DNA of 64,000 nucleotides, taken from the NCBI RefSeq assembly GCF_025354435.1, contig NZ_JANXMU010000081.1, positions 30,830 through 94,829 of the forward strand. Reading direction: 5' to 3'. This document shows, piece by piece, positions 16,496 to 25,919 of this stretch. The DNA is from Rhodoferax sp. (GTDB lineage Bacteria > Pseudomonadota > Gammaproteobacteria > Burkholderiales > Burkholderiaceae_C). Under the pieces are notes generated by a model, which saw only the letters and a list, made by a program, of their open reading frames with translations, was not told the DNA's origin and did no database searches. Both the position numbers and the translations under genes were made by a program. Positions within the stretch are counted from its first letter, which is position 1; each line of letters starts with the position of its first letter.

Positions 16496-17623
16496 TTAGT
16501 GCACGGCGGCACGCGGATGGGCCGCAAAGAAGCGCCACATTTCGGCCGAGGCATCCGGGCCCAGCGGGTCGGTGTAACTACCTTTGGCGCTGCCGCCCGA
16601 CCAGGCGTGGCCTGCACCGTGCAGGTTCCAGTTTTCGGCAATGCTGCCGCCGCCAGCGGTCTGGTAGGTGGTGCGGGTGTAGCTTTGGCCTTGGGCGGCG
16701 GTGCCCTCAGTGACTTTGGCGGTGGTGGTGGCCTGGCCAATGGCGGTTTGCAGCACGGCTTCGGCGTTGTGCGGATGGACGGTTGTATCGGCATCGCCAT
16801 GGAACACGATGGTGGGCAGGCGCGATGGGGCGCCGGCCACACTGCGGCCATTTTTCATCACCGACAGGGCGGTGATCACGTTGCTGGCCACACCGCAGGC
16901 CAGACCGGAATGCACGCCCACGGCGGCAAACACGTCGGGGTGGGTGTGGCCCAGGATGCTGGCCATGGCACCGCCGGCGGACAGGCCCGCCACATAGACG
17001 CGGGCCGGGTCGATGGCACGCAACTGGCCGACTTCGTGGACCAGTGCAGCCAGCCAGGCGGCTTCACCGCTGTCGCGCTGCTGGTCGCCGGGGGTGAACC
17101 AATTCCAACAGCGCTGCGGGTTGGCGCCGGCGTTCTGTGCGGGGTAGACCACCACAAAGCCGTGCTCCAGCGCCAGCGCATTCATGCCGGTGCCTGTGGC
17201 GAAGTCGTCCGGGTTTTGGGTGCATCCGTGCAGCATCAGTACCAGCGGCAAGGGCTGGGCCGGGTGGGCAATGGCGTGTGGCGGGGTGTAGAGCTTGTAG
17301 CTGCGGGTGGTGCCTGCGTGGGTAAAGCTGGCTTCGGTGAATTCGCCGGGGCCATCGTTAGAGGCCGGCTCCACCGGCGTGAACAGGGGGCGCACGGGCT
17401 CGGATACCGGCTGGCGGGGCTGGTGGGTCGCCTTGTGGGCAGGCCGCGCCACCACGTCGATGACATCGCTGTCGGTGCTCCAAGGGGATGCGGCAGGCGG
17501 TGGCGTAGCAGGGGGGGCCATGCGGCCCAGCGCCTGCTGGATGGCCCGCGTGGCTTCTTGCAGGCTGCCACTCCGGGTAAGCCGGGTGGCTTCTTGCAGA
17601 AATTTTTTGAACAGGGCACTCAT
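16496..17623 (-). CDS. PHB depolymerase-family esterase
   Basis: A 375-residue alpha/beta hydrolase of the short-chain PHA depolymerase catalytic domain (type 1). The nucleophile is Ser215 in VAGLSAGGAM, the acid Asp277 in FHGDADTTVHPHN and the base His339 in GAGHAWSGG. The oxyanion segment HGCTQNPDDFA is at about 132-142. The N-terminus (MSALFKKFLQEATRLTRSG) is a charged helix, not a signal peptide, so export by Sec is not evident despite the family's extracellular naming. It may hydrolyse intracellular 3-hydroxybutyrate polymers or other esters. The ribbon-helix-helix gene just upstream on the same strand may regulate it. Confidence 0.85.
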   Translation of the reverse strand: MSALFKKFLQEATRLTRSGSLQEATRAIQQALGRMAPPATPPPAASPWSTDSDVIDVVARPAHKATHQPRQPVSEPVRPLFTPVEPASNDGPGEFTEASFTHAGTTRSYKLYTPPHAIAHPAQPLPLVLMLHGCTQNPDDFATGTGMNALALEHGFVVVYPAQNAGANPQRCWNWFTPGDQQRDSGEAAWLAALVHEVGQLRAIDPARVYVAGLSAGGAMASILGHTHPDVFAAVGVHSGLACGVASNVITALSVMKNGRSVAGAPSRLPTIVFHGDADTTVHPHNAEAVLQTAIGQATTTAKVTEGTAAQGQSYTRTTYQTAGGGSIAENWNLHGAGHAWSGGSAKGSYTDPLGPDASAEMWRFFAAHPRAAVH

Positions 17624-17666
17624 GGCAGCTTTCGGTGGGGTGAAAAGGGGGTGAAAAAAGGAGGGG

Positions 17667-18104
17667 CTACAGATGCCGGCTGGCCAGGGCGGCTTTGACT
17701 TCGGGGCTGGCTTGCAGCGAGCCCAGCACTTCGAGCGAAGCGATGGTGGCCAGCGCCAGCTCGGGCGATACGTCGTGGCCTATGCTGGCCAGGCCGAGCA
17801 CGCGCACCTGCAATTTTTGGTTCGCGGCCTGCACCGCCAACAGGTCGGCCTGGCTGAAATGCTGCAGGCCCAGCACCAGCATCTTGCGGGCCACCACTTG
17901 TTTGACCGCATCGGCATGCGAAGCCAACTGGTTGCGGATGGCCGTGCGGATGAAGTCGGTGCGGTTGGCATAAAAGCTCTCAGCCACTAGCAGGTCGATG
18001 TGGCCCAGGTCGACGAAACCCAGGTTGATGGTGATTTTTTCCGAGTCCAGCACTCTGGGCTTGGCTGCGGTGGAGGGTGTTTGCGCAATGGCTTTAGAGG
18101 GCAT
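17667..18104 (-). CDS. CopG-like ribbon-helix-helix regulator
   Basis: A 145-residue protein whose central part KITINLGFVDLGHIDLLV, followed by a helix with YANRTDFIRTAIRNQL, fits a ribbon-helix-helix DNA-binding motif: one beta strand and two helices. The tail is helical and probably oligomerises. It lies 43 bases upstream of the PHB-depolymerase-type gene on the same strand, so it may control that gene and itself. This function is inferred from fold and position. Its N-terminus of about 20 residues is disordered, and the ATG at 18104 is the only obvious start. Confidence 0.72.
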   Translation of the reverse strand: MPSKAIAQTPSTAAKPRVLDSEKITINLGFVDLGHIDLLVAESFYANRTDFIRTAIRNQLASHADAVKQVVARKMLVLGLQHFSQADLLAVQAANQKLQVRVLGLASIGHDVSPELALATIASLEVLGSLQASPEVKAALASRHL

Positions 18105-18181
18105 GCCTGCAGTTTAAACCATCCGTATGGATGGTATTCGGATGGTTATTTAAATACCGCTCTGGCCACAGGGGTAAGTAA

Positions 18182-18240
18182 AATTTATAAAAAATAGGCC
18201 TCTAGCGTAGGTACTGTATGCGCTAGTAGCTATTTAAATA
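18182..18240 (-). repeat. Dispersed repeat R1, copy C
   Basis: Read on the minus strand: TAGCTACTAGCGCATAC, then GCTAGAGGCC, then an AT-rich tail. CTAGCG and CGCTAG arms pair. It lies between the spoVR stop and the RHH gene start. Confidence 0.75.
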
Positions 18241-18252
18241 GGAGCAACAGGG

Positions 18253-19785
18253 TCAGGGGCTTTTTTTGGCATCGCTGCGGCGGCGCTTTTCGCTTTGGTG
18301 CTCGGTGACCAGCGAGACGCTGCCGTCGGCGTTTTGCCGCTCCAGCCGCACGTTGAAGCCCCACAGCGTGGCCATGTGCTTGAGCACGGTGGCGCTGGAT
18401 TCGCCCAGCGGGCGGCGTTGGTGGGCGAAGTGGCGCAGGGTGAGCGAGCGGTCACCGCGCAGGTCCACGTTCCAGACCTGGATGTTGGGCTCGCGGTTGC
18501 CCAGGTCGTACTGCTCCGACAGCTGCTGGCGCAGGGCGCGAAAGCCGCTGTCGTCGTGGATGCTCTGGATGTCCAGCGTCTTGCGGGCGTCGTCGTCCAG
18601 CACCGAGAAAAAACGGAACTCGCGCATCAGCTTGGGTGACAGGTACTGGGCGATGAAGCTTTCGTCCTTGAAGTTGTGCATCGCAAAGTCAAAGGTCTTG
18701 CGCCACTCGGAGCCCGCGATATCGGGAAACCAGGCGCGGTCTTCGTCGGTGGGCGCTTCGCAGATGCGGCGGATGTCGCGCCACATCGCAAAACCCAGCG
18801 CGTACACGTTGATGCCCGAAAAATGCGGGCTGTTGTACGGCGGCTGGTAGACCACGTTGGTGTGCGACTGCAAGAACTCCAGCATGAAACCGTCGCCCAG
18901 GCGGCCTTCGTCGTACAAGGTATTGAGCAGGGTGTAGTGCCAGTAGGTGGCCCAGCCTTCGTTCATCACCTGGGTCTGGCGCTGCGGGTAAAAGTACTGG
19001 CCAATCTTGCGCACGATGCGCACCACCTCGCGCTGCCAGGGGTCGAGCAGGGGGGCATTTTTTTCTACAAAGTACAGCAGGTTTTCTTCGGGTTCCAGCG
19101 GAAAGCGCTTTTCTTCGCGGGTTTCTTCGGCTTCGGCGCGCGGCGGCAGGGTGCGCCACAGGTCGTTCACCTGGGCTTGCAGGTACTCAGCGCGCTCTTT
19201 GAGGCGGGTGGTTTCCTTCTCTAGCGACAGGCGGGGTGAGCGCTTGTAGCGGTCTACGCCCAGGTTGCTGAGGGCGTGGCAGGCATCCAGCAGCTGCTCC
19301 ACCGCCTCCATGCCAAAGCGCTCTTCGCACTGGGCGATGTACTTGCGGGCGAACACCAGGTAATCGACGATGGCATCGGCGCTGGTCCACTGCTTGAACA
19401 GGTGGTTGCCCTTGAAGAACGAGTTGTGCCCGTAGGCCGCGTGGGCGATTACCAGCGCCTGCATGGGCAGGGTGTTTTCGTCCATCAGGTAGGCAATGCA
19501 GGGGTCGGAGTTGATGACAATCTCATACGCCAGGCCCATCTGGCCGCGTTTGTAGCGGTTTTCGGTAGCCAAAAAATGTTTGCCAAACGACCAGTGGTGG
19601 TAGTAGACCGGCATGCCGATGGAGGCATAGGCGTCCATCATCTGCTCGGCGCTGATGACTTCGAGCAGATGCGGGTAGCCGTCGAGCTGGTAGCGTGCCG
19701 CCACCTCGCCGATAGCCTGGTCGTACTCTTCGATGGCCTCGAAGGTCCATTCGGAGCCGGTGGGGAGGAGTTTCGGCTTGGTCAT
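18253..19785 (-). CDS. SpoVR family protein
   Basis: A 510-residue soluble protein (E. coli YcgB-like). Recognisable SpoVR sequence runs from DQAIGEVAARYQLDGYPHLL through MPVYYHHWSFGKHF, AHAAYGHNSFFKGNHLFKQW and MNEGWATYWHY. The function is unknown outside Bacillus spore cortex work. In Proteobacteria it is co-transcribed with yeaH and prkA/yeaG and responds to stationary phase or nitrogen stress. The ATG at 19785 (MTKPKLLP) begins four bases after the yeaH stop. The order prkA-yeaH-spoVR is the conserved operon order. Confidence 0.93.
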   Translation of the reverse strand: MTKPKLLPTGSEWTFEAIEEYDQAIGEVAARYQLDGYPHLLEVISAEQMMDAYASIGMPVYYHHWSFGKHFLATENRYKRGQMGLAYEIVINSDPCIAYLMDENTLPMQALVIAHAAYGHNSFFKGNHLFKQWTSADAIVDYLVFARKYIAQCEERFGMEAVEQLLDACHALSNLGVDRYKRSPRLSLEKETTRLKERAEYLQAQVNDLWRTLPPRAEAEETREEKRFPLEPEENLLYFVEKNAPLLDPWQREVVRIVRKIGQYFYPQRQTQVMNEGWATYWHYTLLNTLYDEGRLGDGFMLEFLQSHTNVVYQPPYNSPHFSGINVYALGFAMWRDIRRICEAPTDEDRAWFPDIAGSEWRKTFDFAMHNFKDESFIAQYLSPKLMREFRFFSVLDDDARKTLDIQSIHDDSGFRALRQQLSEQYDLGNREPNIQVWNVDLRGDRSLTLRHFAHQRRPLGESSATVLKHMATLWGFNVRLERQNADGSVSLVTEHQSEKRRRSDAKKSP

Positions 19786-19789
19786 GGGG

Positions 19790-21061
19790 TCAGGCCCTGC
19801 GTTTGAATAACTCTCGGAACACGGGGTAGATGTCGGCCACCGTTGCAATGCGCTGCATGGCGAACGTGCCTTGTTTGCTGCTGGCCAGGCGCTCGTATTC
19901 CTCCCACAGGTTTTGCGGCGGGCCGTCGGTGATTTCGATGTAGGCAAAAAACTGGGTCAGCGGCAGGATGGATTCTTCCAGCAAGGCCTTGCAGCGGGGC
20001 GAGTCGTCGTGCCAGTTGTCGCCGTCCGAGGCCTGCGCGCCGTAGATATTCCAGGCGTTGCTGGGGTAGCGGGCGACGATGATCTCGTGCATCAGCTTCA
20101 GGGCGCTCGACACCACCGTACCGCCCGACTCGCGCGAGGTGAAGAAGTCGTCTTCGTCCACCTCGCTGGCGATGGTGTGGTGGCGGATGAAAACCACCTC
20201 GATGCGCTCGTAGTTGCGTGTCAAAAACAAATACAGCAGCATAAAGAAGCGCTTGGCCACGTTCTTGCGGCCCTCGTCCATCGAGCCCGACACATCCAGC
20301 AGGCAAAACATCACCGCCTGGGTGGTCGGCTGGGGCACGCGCACGCGGTTGTTGTAGCGCAGGTCAAAAGTGTCTACAAAGGGCACGGCCTCGATTTTGG
20401 CGCGCAGCTTGGCGATGTCGCGGCGGGCTTGCTCTACCTCAGGGTCGTCTTCAGGGCGGGTACTCAACAGCTCCATCAGCTCGGCTTCCAGCGCCCGGAT
20501 CTGCGCCGCGTACGGGCCACCGATGGCAATGCGCCGCAGTGCCGCGCCGCGCATGGTGCGGCTGAGGTTGATGTTGGTCGGCACCCCGGTTTGCACAAAA
20601 CCCGCGCGGATGCGGCGGTACTGCTCGATGCGGGCCAGCTGTAACTTGACCAGATTCGGCAGGGCCAGTTCGTCGAAAAAGATGTCCAGAAACTCGTCGC
20701 GGGTGAGGGTGAAGACAAACTCGTCCAGCCCCTCGCCGTCCTGGCTGGCCTGGCCCTTGCCGCTGCCTTTGCCACCGCCGCTGGGCGGGCGCTCCACCTG
20801 GTCGCCGCGCAAAAATCGGTCGTTGCCGGGGCGCACCGTTTCCCAGACGCCGCCCTTGCCGTGTTCAAACTGCGGCTCGCCGATGTCGCGGCCCGAAATA
20901 CCGATTTTCTCGCCGTTGTCCAGGTCCTTCAGGCCGCGCTTGTTGACGGCATCGGACACGGCCTTGCGGATCTGGCCTTTGAAGCGCTGGATGAAGCGGC
21001 TGCGGTTGACCGAGCTTTTGTGCTTGCTGTCAAATCGACGGTCTACGATGCGCACGGTCAT
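19790..21061 (-). CDS. yeaH: YeaH/DUF444 family protein with vWA domain
   Basis: A 423-residue UPF0229 protein. The N-terminal part MTVRIVDRRFDSKHKS is the family start. The C-terminal half is a von Willebrand A domain with the MIDAS sequence CLLDVSGSMDEGRK, which should bind a divalent metal and partner proteins. YeaH and the kinase YeaG act together in survival of sustained nitrogen starvation and stationary phase in E. coli. The ATG at 21061 is selected because GGAG lies five bases upstream; a GTG two codons earlier is in frame. Confidence 0.93.
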   Translation of the reverse strand: MTVRIVDRRFDSKHKSSVNRSRFIQRFKGQIRKAVSDAVNKRGLKDLDNGEKIGISGRDIGEPQFEHGKGGVWETVRPGNDRFLRGDQVERPPSGGGKGSGKGQASQDGEGLDEFVFTLTRDEFLDIFFDELALPNLVKLQLARIEQYRRIRAGFVQTGVPTNINLSRTMRGAALRRIAIGGPYAAQIRALEAELMELLSTRPEDDPEVEQARRDIAKLRAKIEAVPFVDTFDLRYNNRVRVPQPTTQAVMFCLLDVSGSMDEGRKNVAKRFFMLLYLFLTRNYERIEVVFIRHHTIASEVDEDDFFTSRESGGTVVSSALKLMHEIIVARYPSNAWNIYGAQASDGDNWHDDSPRCKALLEESILPLTQFFAYIEITDGPPQNLWEEYERLASSKQGTFAMQRIATVADIYPVFRELFKRRA

Positions 21062-21086
21062 AAACACTCCAAATGGTGGACGGCAG

Positions 21087-23009
21087 TTATGAAGACTTAC
21101 GGACCCTTAAATACCATTCGCACAGCAGACGTACCTGCTTCTCGGTGTAGCCCTTGGTGATCATGCGGTTCACAAAATCTTGGTGCTTCTTCTGCTCTTC
21201 GCCGCTGCCCTTGGTGTTGAACGAGATCACCGGCAGCAACTCTTCGGTGTTGGAGAACATCTTCTTCTCGATCACCGCGCGCAGCTTCTCGTAGGAGGTC
21301 CACAGCGGGTTGTGGCCGTCTTGTCGGGCGCGGGCGCGCAACACGAAGTTGACCACCTCGTTGCGGAAGTCCTTGGGGTTGCTGATGCCGGCGGGCTTTT
21401 CGATCTTTTCCAGCTCGTCGTTCAGGGCGCTGCGGTCCAGCATTTCGCCGGTGTTGGGGTCGCGGTATTCTTGGTCCTGGATCCAAAAGTCGGCGTAGAC
21501 CACGTAGCGGTCAAAAATGTTTTGCCCGTACTCGGAATAGCTCTCCAAGTACGAGGTCTGGATCTCCTTGCCGATGAATTCGGCGTAGCGCGGCGACAAA
21601 AATTCCTTGATGTAGCGCAGGTACTTTTCTTCCACTTCGGGCGGGTACTGCTCTTGCTCGATCTGCTGCTCCAGCACGTACATCAGGTGCACCGGGTTGG
21701 CGGCCACTTCGCGGTGGTCGAAGTTGAATACGCGCGACAAAATCTTGAACGCAAAGCGCGTCGATAGGCCGGTCATGCCTTCGTCCACCCCGGCAAAGTC
21801 GCGGTACTCCTGGTAGCTTTTGGCCTTGGGGTCGGTATCTTTGAGGTTCTCGCCGTCGTAGACCCGCATCTTCGAGAAGCTGCTGCTGTTCTCCGGCTCT
21901 TTCAGGCGCGACAGAACCGAGAACTGGGCCAGCATGCGCAGTGTGTCGGGCGCGCAGGGTGCTTTCACCAGCGACGAGTTTTCCACCAACTTTTCATAAA
22001 TGTGAATTTCGTCCGACACGCGCAGCGAGTACGGCACCTTGACGATGTAGATGCGGTCCAGGAAGGCCTCGTTGTTGCGGTTGTTCTTGAAGGCCTGCCA
22101 TTCGGCCTCGTTCGAGTGGGCCAGGATCAGCCCGTCGAACGGAATGGCACCAAAGCCTTCGGTGCCTTTGTAGTTGCCCTCTTGGGTGGCGGTTAGCAGC
22201 GGGTGCAAGACCTTGATGGGGGCCTTGAACATTTCCACAAACTCCAGAATGCCCCGGTTCGACAGGCACAGCCCGCCCGAATACGAATAGGCATCCGGGT
22301 CGTCTTGTGAATAGGTTTCCAGCTTGCGTATGTCAATCTTGCCCACCAGGGCCGAGATGTCCTGGTTGTTTTCGTCGCCAGGTTCGGTCTTGGACACGGC
22401 AATTTGCGACAGCACCGAGGGGCGTAGCTTGACCACCCGGAACTGGGTGATGTCGCCGCCAAATTCCTGCATCCGCTTGACGGCCCAAGGGCTCATGATG
22501 GTGCCCAGGTAACGGCGCGGAATCTTGTAGTCGGACTCCAGCAGGTCCGCATCTTCAGCCGGGTTGAACAGGCCCAGCGGCGACTCGTGTACCGGCGATC
22601 CCTTGATGGCGTAGAACGGTACTTTTTCGATCAGCGCCTTGAGCCGCTCGGCTATTGACGATTTGCCGCCGCCCACCGGACCCAGCAGATACAGAATTTG
22701 CTTCTTTTCCTCCAGCCCCTGGGCGGCGTGGCGGAAGTAGGCGACGATGTGCTCGATCACCTCTTCCATGCCGTACAGGTCTTTGAAGCTGGGGTGGACC
22801 TTGAGCACCTTGTTGGCAAAGATGCGCGACAGGCGCGGGTCGGTGCGGGTGTCAACCAGTGCGGGCTCACCGATGGCCATCAACATGCGCTCGGCCACGC
22901 TGGCGTAGGCCGAGGGGTCGCGTTTGCACAACTCCAGGTAGTCTTGAACCGACATTTCCTCTTCCTGTGCAGCGGTAAAGCGGCCTTGGTAGCGGGTGAA
23001 AATGGTCAT
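21087..23009 (-). CDS. prkA: PrkA-type serine protein kinase (YeaG)
   Basis: A 640-residue protein with an N-terminal AAA+-like PrkA domain (Walker A GPVGGGKSSIAERL) and a C-terminal kinase-like PrkA region. PrkA/YeaG phosphorylates proteins or acts as an AAA+ protease-like stress factor in stationary phase. The start MTIFTRYQGRF at 23009 has GGAGAATGCC directly before the ATG. It leads the leftward prkA-yeaH-spoVR operon. About 150 bases of AT-richer sequence upstream, shared with the end of serB, should hold the promoter, but I cannot assign a sigma factor. Confidence 0.95.
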   Translation of the reverse strand: MTIFTRYQGRFTAAQEEEMSVQDYLELCKRDPSAYASVAERMLMAIGEPALVDTRTDPRLSRIFANKVLKVHPSFKDLYGMEEVIEHIVAYFRHAAQGLEEKKQILYLLGPVGGGKSSIAERLKALIEKVPFYAIKGSPVHESPLGLFNPAEDADLLESDYKIPRRYLGTIMSPWAVKRMQEFGGDITQFRVVKLRPSVLSQIAVSKTEPGDENNQDISALVGKIDIRKLETYSQDDPDAYSYSGGLCLSNRGILEFVEMFKAPIKVLHPLLTATQEGNYKGTEGFGAIPFDGLILAHSNEAEWQAFKNNRNNEAFLDRIYIVKVPYSLRVSDEIHIYEKLVENSSLVKAPCAPDTLRMLAQFSVLSRLKEPENSSSFSKMRVYDGENLKDTDPKAKSYQEYRDFAGVDEGMTGLSTRFAFKILSRVFNFDHREVAANPVHLMYVLEQQIEQEQYPPEVEEKYLRYIKEFLSPRYAEFIGKEIQTSYLESYSEYGQNIFDRYVVYADFWIQDQEYRDPNTGEMLDRSALNDELEKIEKPAGISNPKDFRNEVVNFVLRARARQDGHNPLWTSYEKLRAVIEKKMFSNTEELLPVISFNTKGSGEEQKKHQDFVNRMITKGYTEKQVRLLCEWYLRVRKSS

Positions 23010-23157
23010 GGCATTCTCCTAGGTGTTGTGCTGTCTATGGTCGTATGGGTCTGAGTCGCAAGGCTCGTGGGAAGTTCTTTTTTATGTGTTTTAAATCAGC
23101 TCGTAAATCATCATAGAGCCTTAGCCCCAGCGTGTGTCAAGTAAGGGCAAAGGCCAT

Positions 23158-23871
23158 TTAGTTGAGTATCTCTAAGAGCCGGTCCAGCCCGCCAGTGTTG
23201 ATTGCCACCATCGCCTGGGCCCGTACCGCCGGTTTGGCGTGGTAGGCCACCGACAAACCGGCCACGCCCATCATGGGCAAATCGTTTGCGCCGTCGCCCA
23301 TGGCGATAGCCTGGTGTGGACTAATGCCCATCTTGGCGCAGGTTTCCAACAGCATCTTGCGTTTTTCGTCACCGTCGCAAATGTCGCCCCAGGGCTGGCC
23401 CAGCATACGGCCGGTGAGCAGACCATCGATAGCCTCCAGGTGGTTAGAGCGGGTGGCATCGATGTGCAATAAGTCACGAATCCGGTCGGTAAAAAAGGTA
23501 AAGCCGCCGCTCACCAGCAGCACCTGCATGCCCGCTGCCTTGCAGGCCGCCACCAGAGCCGCCGCACCCGGGTTGAGTTGCAGGCGCTGGGTGTAGACCT
23601 GCTCCATGCTGGCTACGCTCACGCCCTTGAGCAGGGCGACGCGCTGGCGCAGGCTGTCTTTGTAGTCGGTGATTTCGCCACGCATGGCGGCTTCGGTGAT
23701 GGCCGATACCTCTGCCTTGCGGCCTGCAGCATCGGCGATTTCGTCCACGCATTCGATGTTGATCAGGGTCGAATCCATGTCGAACGCAATCAGCTTGAAG
23801 TCGGCCAGGCGCAGCGGCGGGGTGATGCCTTGGATAACGAGGCCGGGGGAGATTTCTTGGGGGAAGGACAT
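23158..23871 (-). CDS. serB: Phosphoserine phosphatase
   Basis: A 237-residue HAD-family phosphatase that makes L-serine from O-phosphoserine, the last step of serine synthesis. Motif I is FDMDSTLI (nucleophile Asp31, acid Asp33), motif II VSGGFTFF, and motif IV GDGANDLPMM. EIADAAGRKAEVSAITEAAM is the SerB cap region that binds phosphoserine. It lacks the N-terminal ACT-like extension of E. coli SerB. It is probably monocistronic, and the cytochrome gene downstream is on the same strand. Confidence 0.94.
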   Translation of the reverse strand: MSFPQEISPGLVIQGITPPLRLADFKLIAFDMDSTLINIECVDEIADAAGRKAEVSAITEAAMRGEITDYKDSLRQRVALLKGVSVASMEQVYTQRLQLNPGAAALVAACKAAGMQVLLVSGGFTFFTDRIRDLLHIDATRSNHLEAIDGLLTGRMLGQPWGDICDGDEKRKMLLETCAKMGISPHQAIAMGDGANDLPMMGVAGLSVAYHAKPAVRAQAMVAINTGGLDRLLEILN

Positions 23872-23910
23872 GGCAAATACGGTTGAAAAGATGCCGTATT
23901 TTGCTTGAGC

Positions 23911-24303
23911 TTATTTGGAGGCCGGGGTCAGCGTGGCCAGGTAGGCCACCACGTCCTCGCGGTCGCGGGCAGACTCCAGGCTGAAGTCCATACCCTGGCC
24001 GGGAATCAGCGCCTCGGGGTCTTGCAGCCAGGCCAGCAGGTTGGCACGGGTCCACACCAGCTTGCTATGGCGCAGCGCGGGCGAATAGTCAAATCCGGGC
24101 ACGCTGCCCGCCTTGCGGCCCACCACGCCCAGGTGCATGGGGCCGGTAAGGTTGTAGCCCACGCTGTGGCAGGCGGTGCAATGGGCGGTGTACAGCGCGT
24201 GGCCATGTTCCACCGACTGGGCGCTGACCGGTGCAGCGGCCCACAGGGCGAGTAACAAAAAAGGCAGGCGGGGCAGGGCGTGGGCTTCAGAAAACATGTG
24301 CAT
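23911..24303 (-). CDS. Secreted c-type cytochrome
   Basis: A 130-residue class I cytochrome c. The signal peptide ends at VSA (about residue 28). The heme-binding CTACH is at 42-46 and the probable axial Met105 is in GQGMDF. GRKAGSVPGFDYSPALR between them is typical of mitochondrial-like cytochrome c2/c550. It should carry electrons in the periplasm; the partner is unknown. The ATG at 24303 gives the signal peptide; another ATG two codons in (24297) is possible. It faces away from the ECF sigma gene that starts at 24484. Confidence 0.88.
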   Translation of the reverse strand: MHMFSEAHALPRLPFLLLALWAAAPVSAQSVEHGHALYTAHCTACHSVGYNLTGPMHLGVVGRKAGSVPGFDYSPALRHSKLVWTRANLLAWLQDPEALIPGQGMDFSLESARDREDVVAYLATLTPASK

Positions 24304-24483
24304 ACAGACGGAATAGTTAAGGGCTGCACTATCGCAGGCGACTTGGCGTTTACGCAGCGTCGCACAGAGTAGATGTAAATCCATACTGGCATACTGGGTT
24401 ATTAGGGTCTGAATCCAAAGCCCCCCAGGCCCCGTATTCCCTGCATTGGAATCTGTATCTGGATATGCCTGACAATCCGGCTT

Positions 24484-25077
24484 ATGAGCCCATCCACACC
24501 CACTTCCTCTCTCAACCCGGACACTGAACTCATGGAACTGCTGGACCGAGTCGCCAACCGCGATGCTTCCGCCCTGAAAGCTTTGTACGAGCACACCTCG
24601 TCCAAGCTCTACGGGCTGGCGGTGCGCGTGGTGGGCAACCGGGAATGGGCCGAAGACGTGCTGCAAGAGGCCTTCATGACCATCTGGCGCGCCGCAGGCG
24701 ACTACCGCGCCAGCCTCAGCCCGCCGATGGCCTGGCTGGGGCTGATCGTGCGCAGCCGGGGACTGGACTTTTTGCGCCGCCGCACCGCCGACCGCAATGG
24801 CGTGACGCAGGAACTTGACGAAGTGATGGCCGAAACTTTAGAGGGCGACAGCCCCAACCCGATGGACACCACCAATGCCAGCCAGCAAGCCTGGGCGCTG
24901 CACCAGTGCATGGCCCGGCTGGAAAACCGCCAGCGCGAGGTGGTCAGCCTGGCCTATCTGCGCGACCTGAGCCACGGCGAACTGGCAGAACAACTCAAGC
25001 TGCCGCTGGGCACGGTAAAAACCTGGATCCGGCGCGGGCTGGAACAATTGCGCACCTGCATGGCGCGGTTTGCGTAA
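24484..25077 (+). CDS. ECF-type sigma-70 factor
   Basis: A 197-residue sigma factor with region 2 (YEHTSSKLYGLAVRVVGNREWAEDV, including the -10 recognition helix with LQEAFMTIWRAA) and region 4 (RLENRQREVVSLAYLRDLSHGELAEQLKLPLGTVKTWIRRG, the helix-turn-helix for the -35 element). It resembles SigK-like ECF factors that pair with RskA-type anti-sigma proteins. The gene for such a protein begins 11 bases after its stop. The stress it senses is not evident. Confidence 0.92.
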   Translation: MSPSTPTSSLNPDTELMELLDRVANRDASALKALYEHTSSKLYGLAVRVVGNREWAEDVLQEAFMTIWRAAGDYRASLSPPMAWLGLIVRSRGLDFLRRRTADRNGVTQELDEVMAETLEGDSPNPMDTTNASQQAWALHQCMARLENRQREVVSLAYLRDLSHGELAEQLKLPLGTVKTWIRRGLEQLRTCMARFA

Positions 25078-25088
25078 GGAGCAAATAA

Positions 25089-25862
25089 ATGCATTTGCCC
25101 CAACACCCTGAACTGTTAGACAAACTGGCCGCCAGCTACGCCCTGGGCACGCTGCGCGGTGGCGCGCGCCGCCGCTTTGAAACCTTGGCCCGCGAACAGG
25201 CCCCGGTGCGCGCCGCCGCCCTGATCTGGCAGGCCCGCATCGGCAGTGTGGCCGAACTGCAAACCCAGATATTGCCCGAGCCGGTAGTGTGGACGCGTAT
25301 CGACAACCTCGTGCAGGCCGATGTGCAGCGCCAGGCCATGCGCGATGCACACGTAGCCCCGCCTGCTGCTGTGGGATGGCTGCGCAGCCTGTTCGTTTGG
25401 CGCGGCGCGGCGGCTGCCGGTGTGGCAGCCGCCATCGTCGCCATGGTGGTGGGCGTGGACCAGCGCGCGCAGCTGGGCACCCAGATCGCCAGCCTGCAGA
25501 CCCAATTGCAGGCTGCACCGCAAATCAAATACGTGGCCGTGCTGGCCGATGGCAAGGCCGATCCTTCGATGCTGGTGACCTTCGATGCCAGTAATAACAA
25601 GCTGCTGCTGCAGCGCGTGGGCGGCTACCAGGAAGCCAGCGACAAGTCGCTCCAGCTCTGGGCTTTGCCACCAAAGGGCGGGCCGCGTTCGCTGGGCGTG
25701 TTGGGAACCGACAAGCTGCTGCGCCTGACCGCCGGTGAAGGCGATGTCCACGCCATCCCCACCCTGGCCATTACCTTGGAGCCCAAAGGCGGCGTACCTG
25801 TTGGGTTTGGGCCGACCGGACCTGTGCTGTTCAAGGGCGCTTTGATCCAGAAGATGCTGTAG
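25089..25862 (+). CDS. RskA-type transmembrane anti-sigma factor
   Basis: A 257-residue protein. The N-terminal cytoplasmic anti-sigma domain (HPELLDKLAASYALGTLRGGARRRFE) matches the RskA ASD, a single membrane helix lies at about 104-123, and a periplasmic RskA C-terminal domain of about 130 residues follows. It should hold the upstream ECF factor inactive at the membrane until a periplasmic signal, probably redox or envelope related, releases it. It forms a two-gene operon with the sigma gene and ends before a strong hairpin at 25920. Confidence 0.9.
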   Translation: MHLPQHPELLDKLAASYALGTLRGGARRRFETLAREQAPVRAAALIWQARIGSVAELQTQILPEPVVWTRIDNLVQADVQRQAMRDAHVAPPAAVGWLRSLFVWRGAAAAGVAAAIVAMVVGVDQRAQLGTQIASLQTQLQAAPQIKYVAVLADGKADPSMLVTFDASNNKLLLQRVGGYQEASDKSLQLWALPPKGGPRSLGVLGTDKLLRLTAGEGDVHAIPTLAITLEPKGGVPVGFGPTGPVLFKGALIQKML

Positions 25863-25919
25863 CAGGCCTAATTTCAGGCATAAAAAAGGTCTCTTGCGTA
25901 TATTAAATATACGTGAGGT
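25862..25919 (-). repeat. Possible degenerate R1 copy
   Basis: AAAGGTCTCTTGCGTATATT followed by a palindrome GCGTATATTAAATATACG resembles the minus-orientation R1 pattern (AGGCCTCTAGCGTA) but is diverged. Kept with low confidence. Confidence 0.35.
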
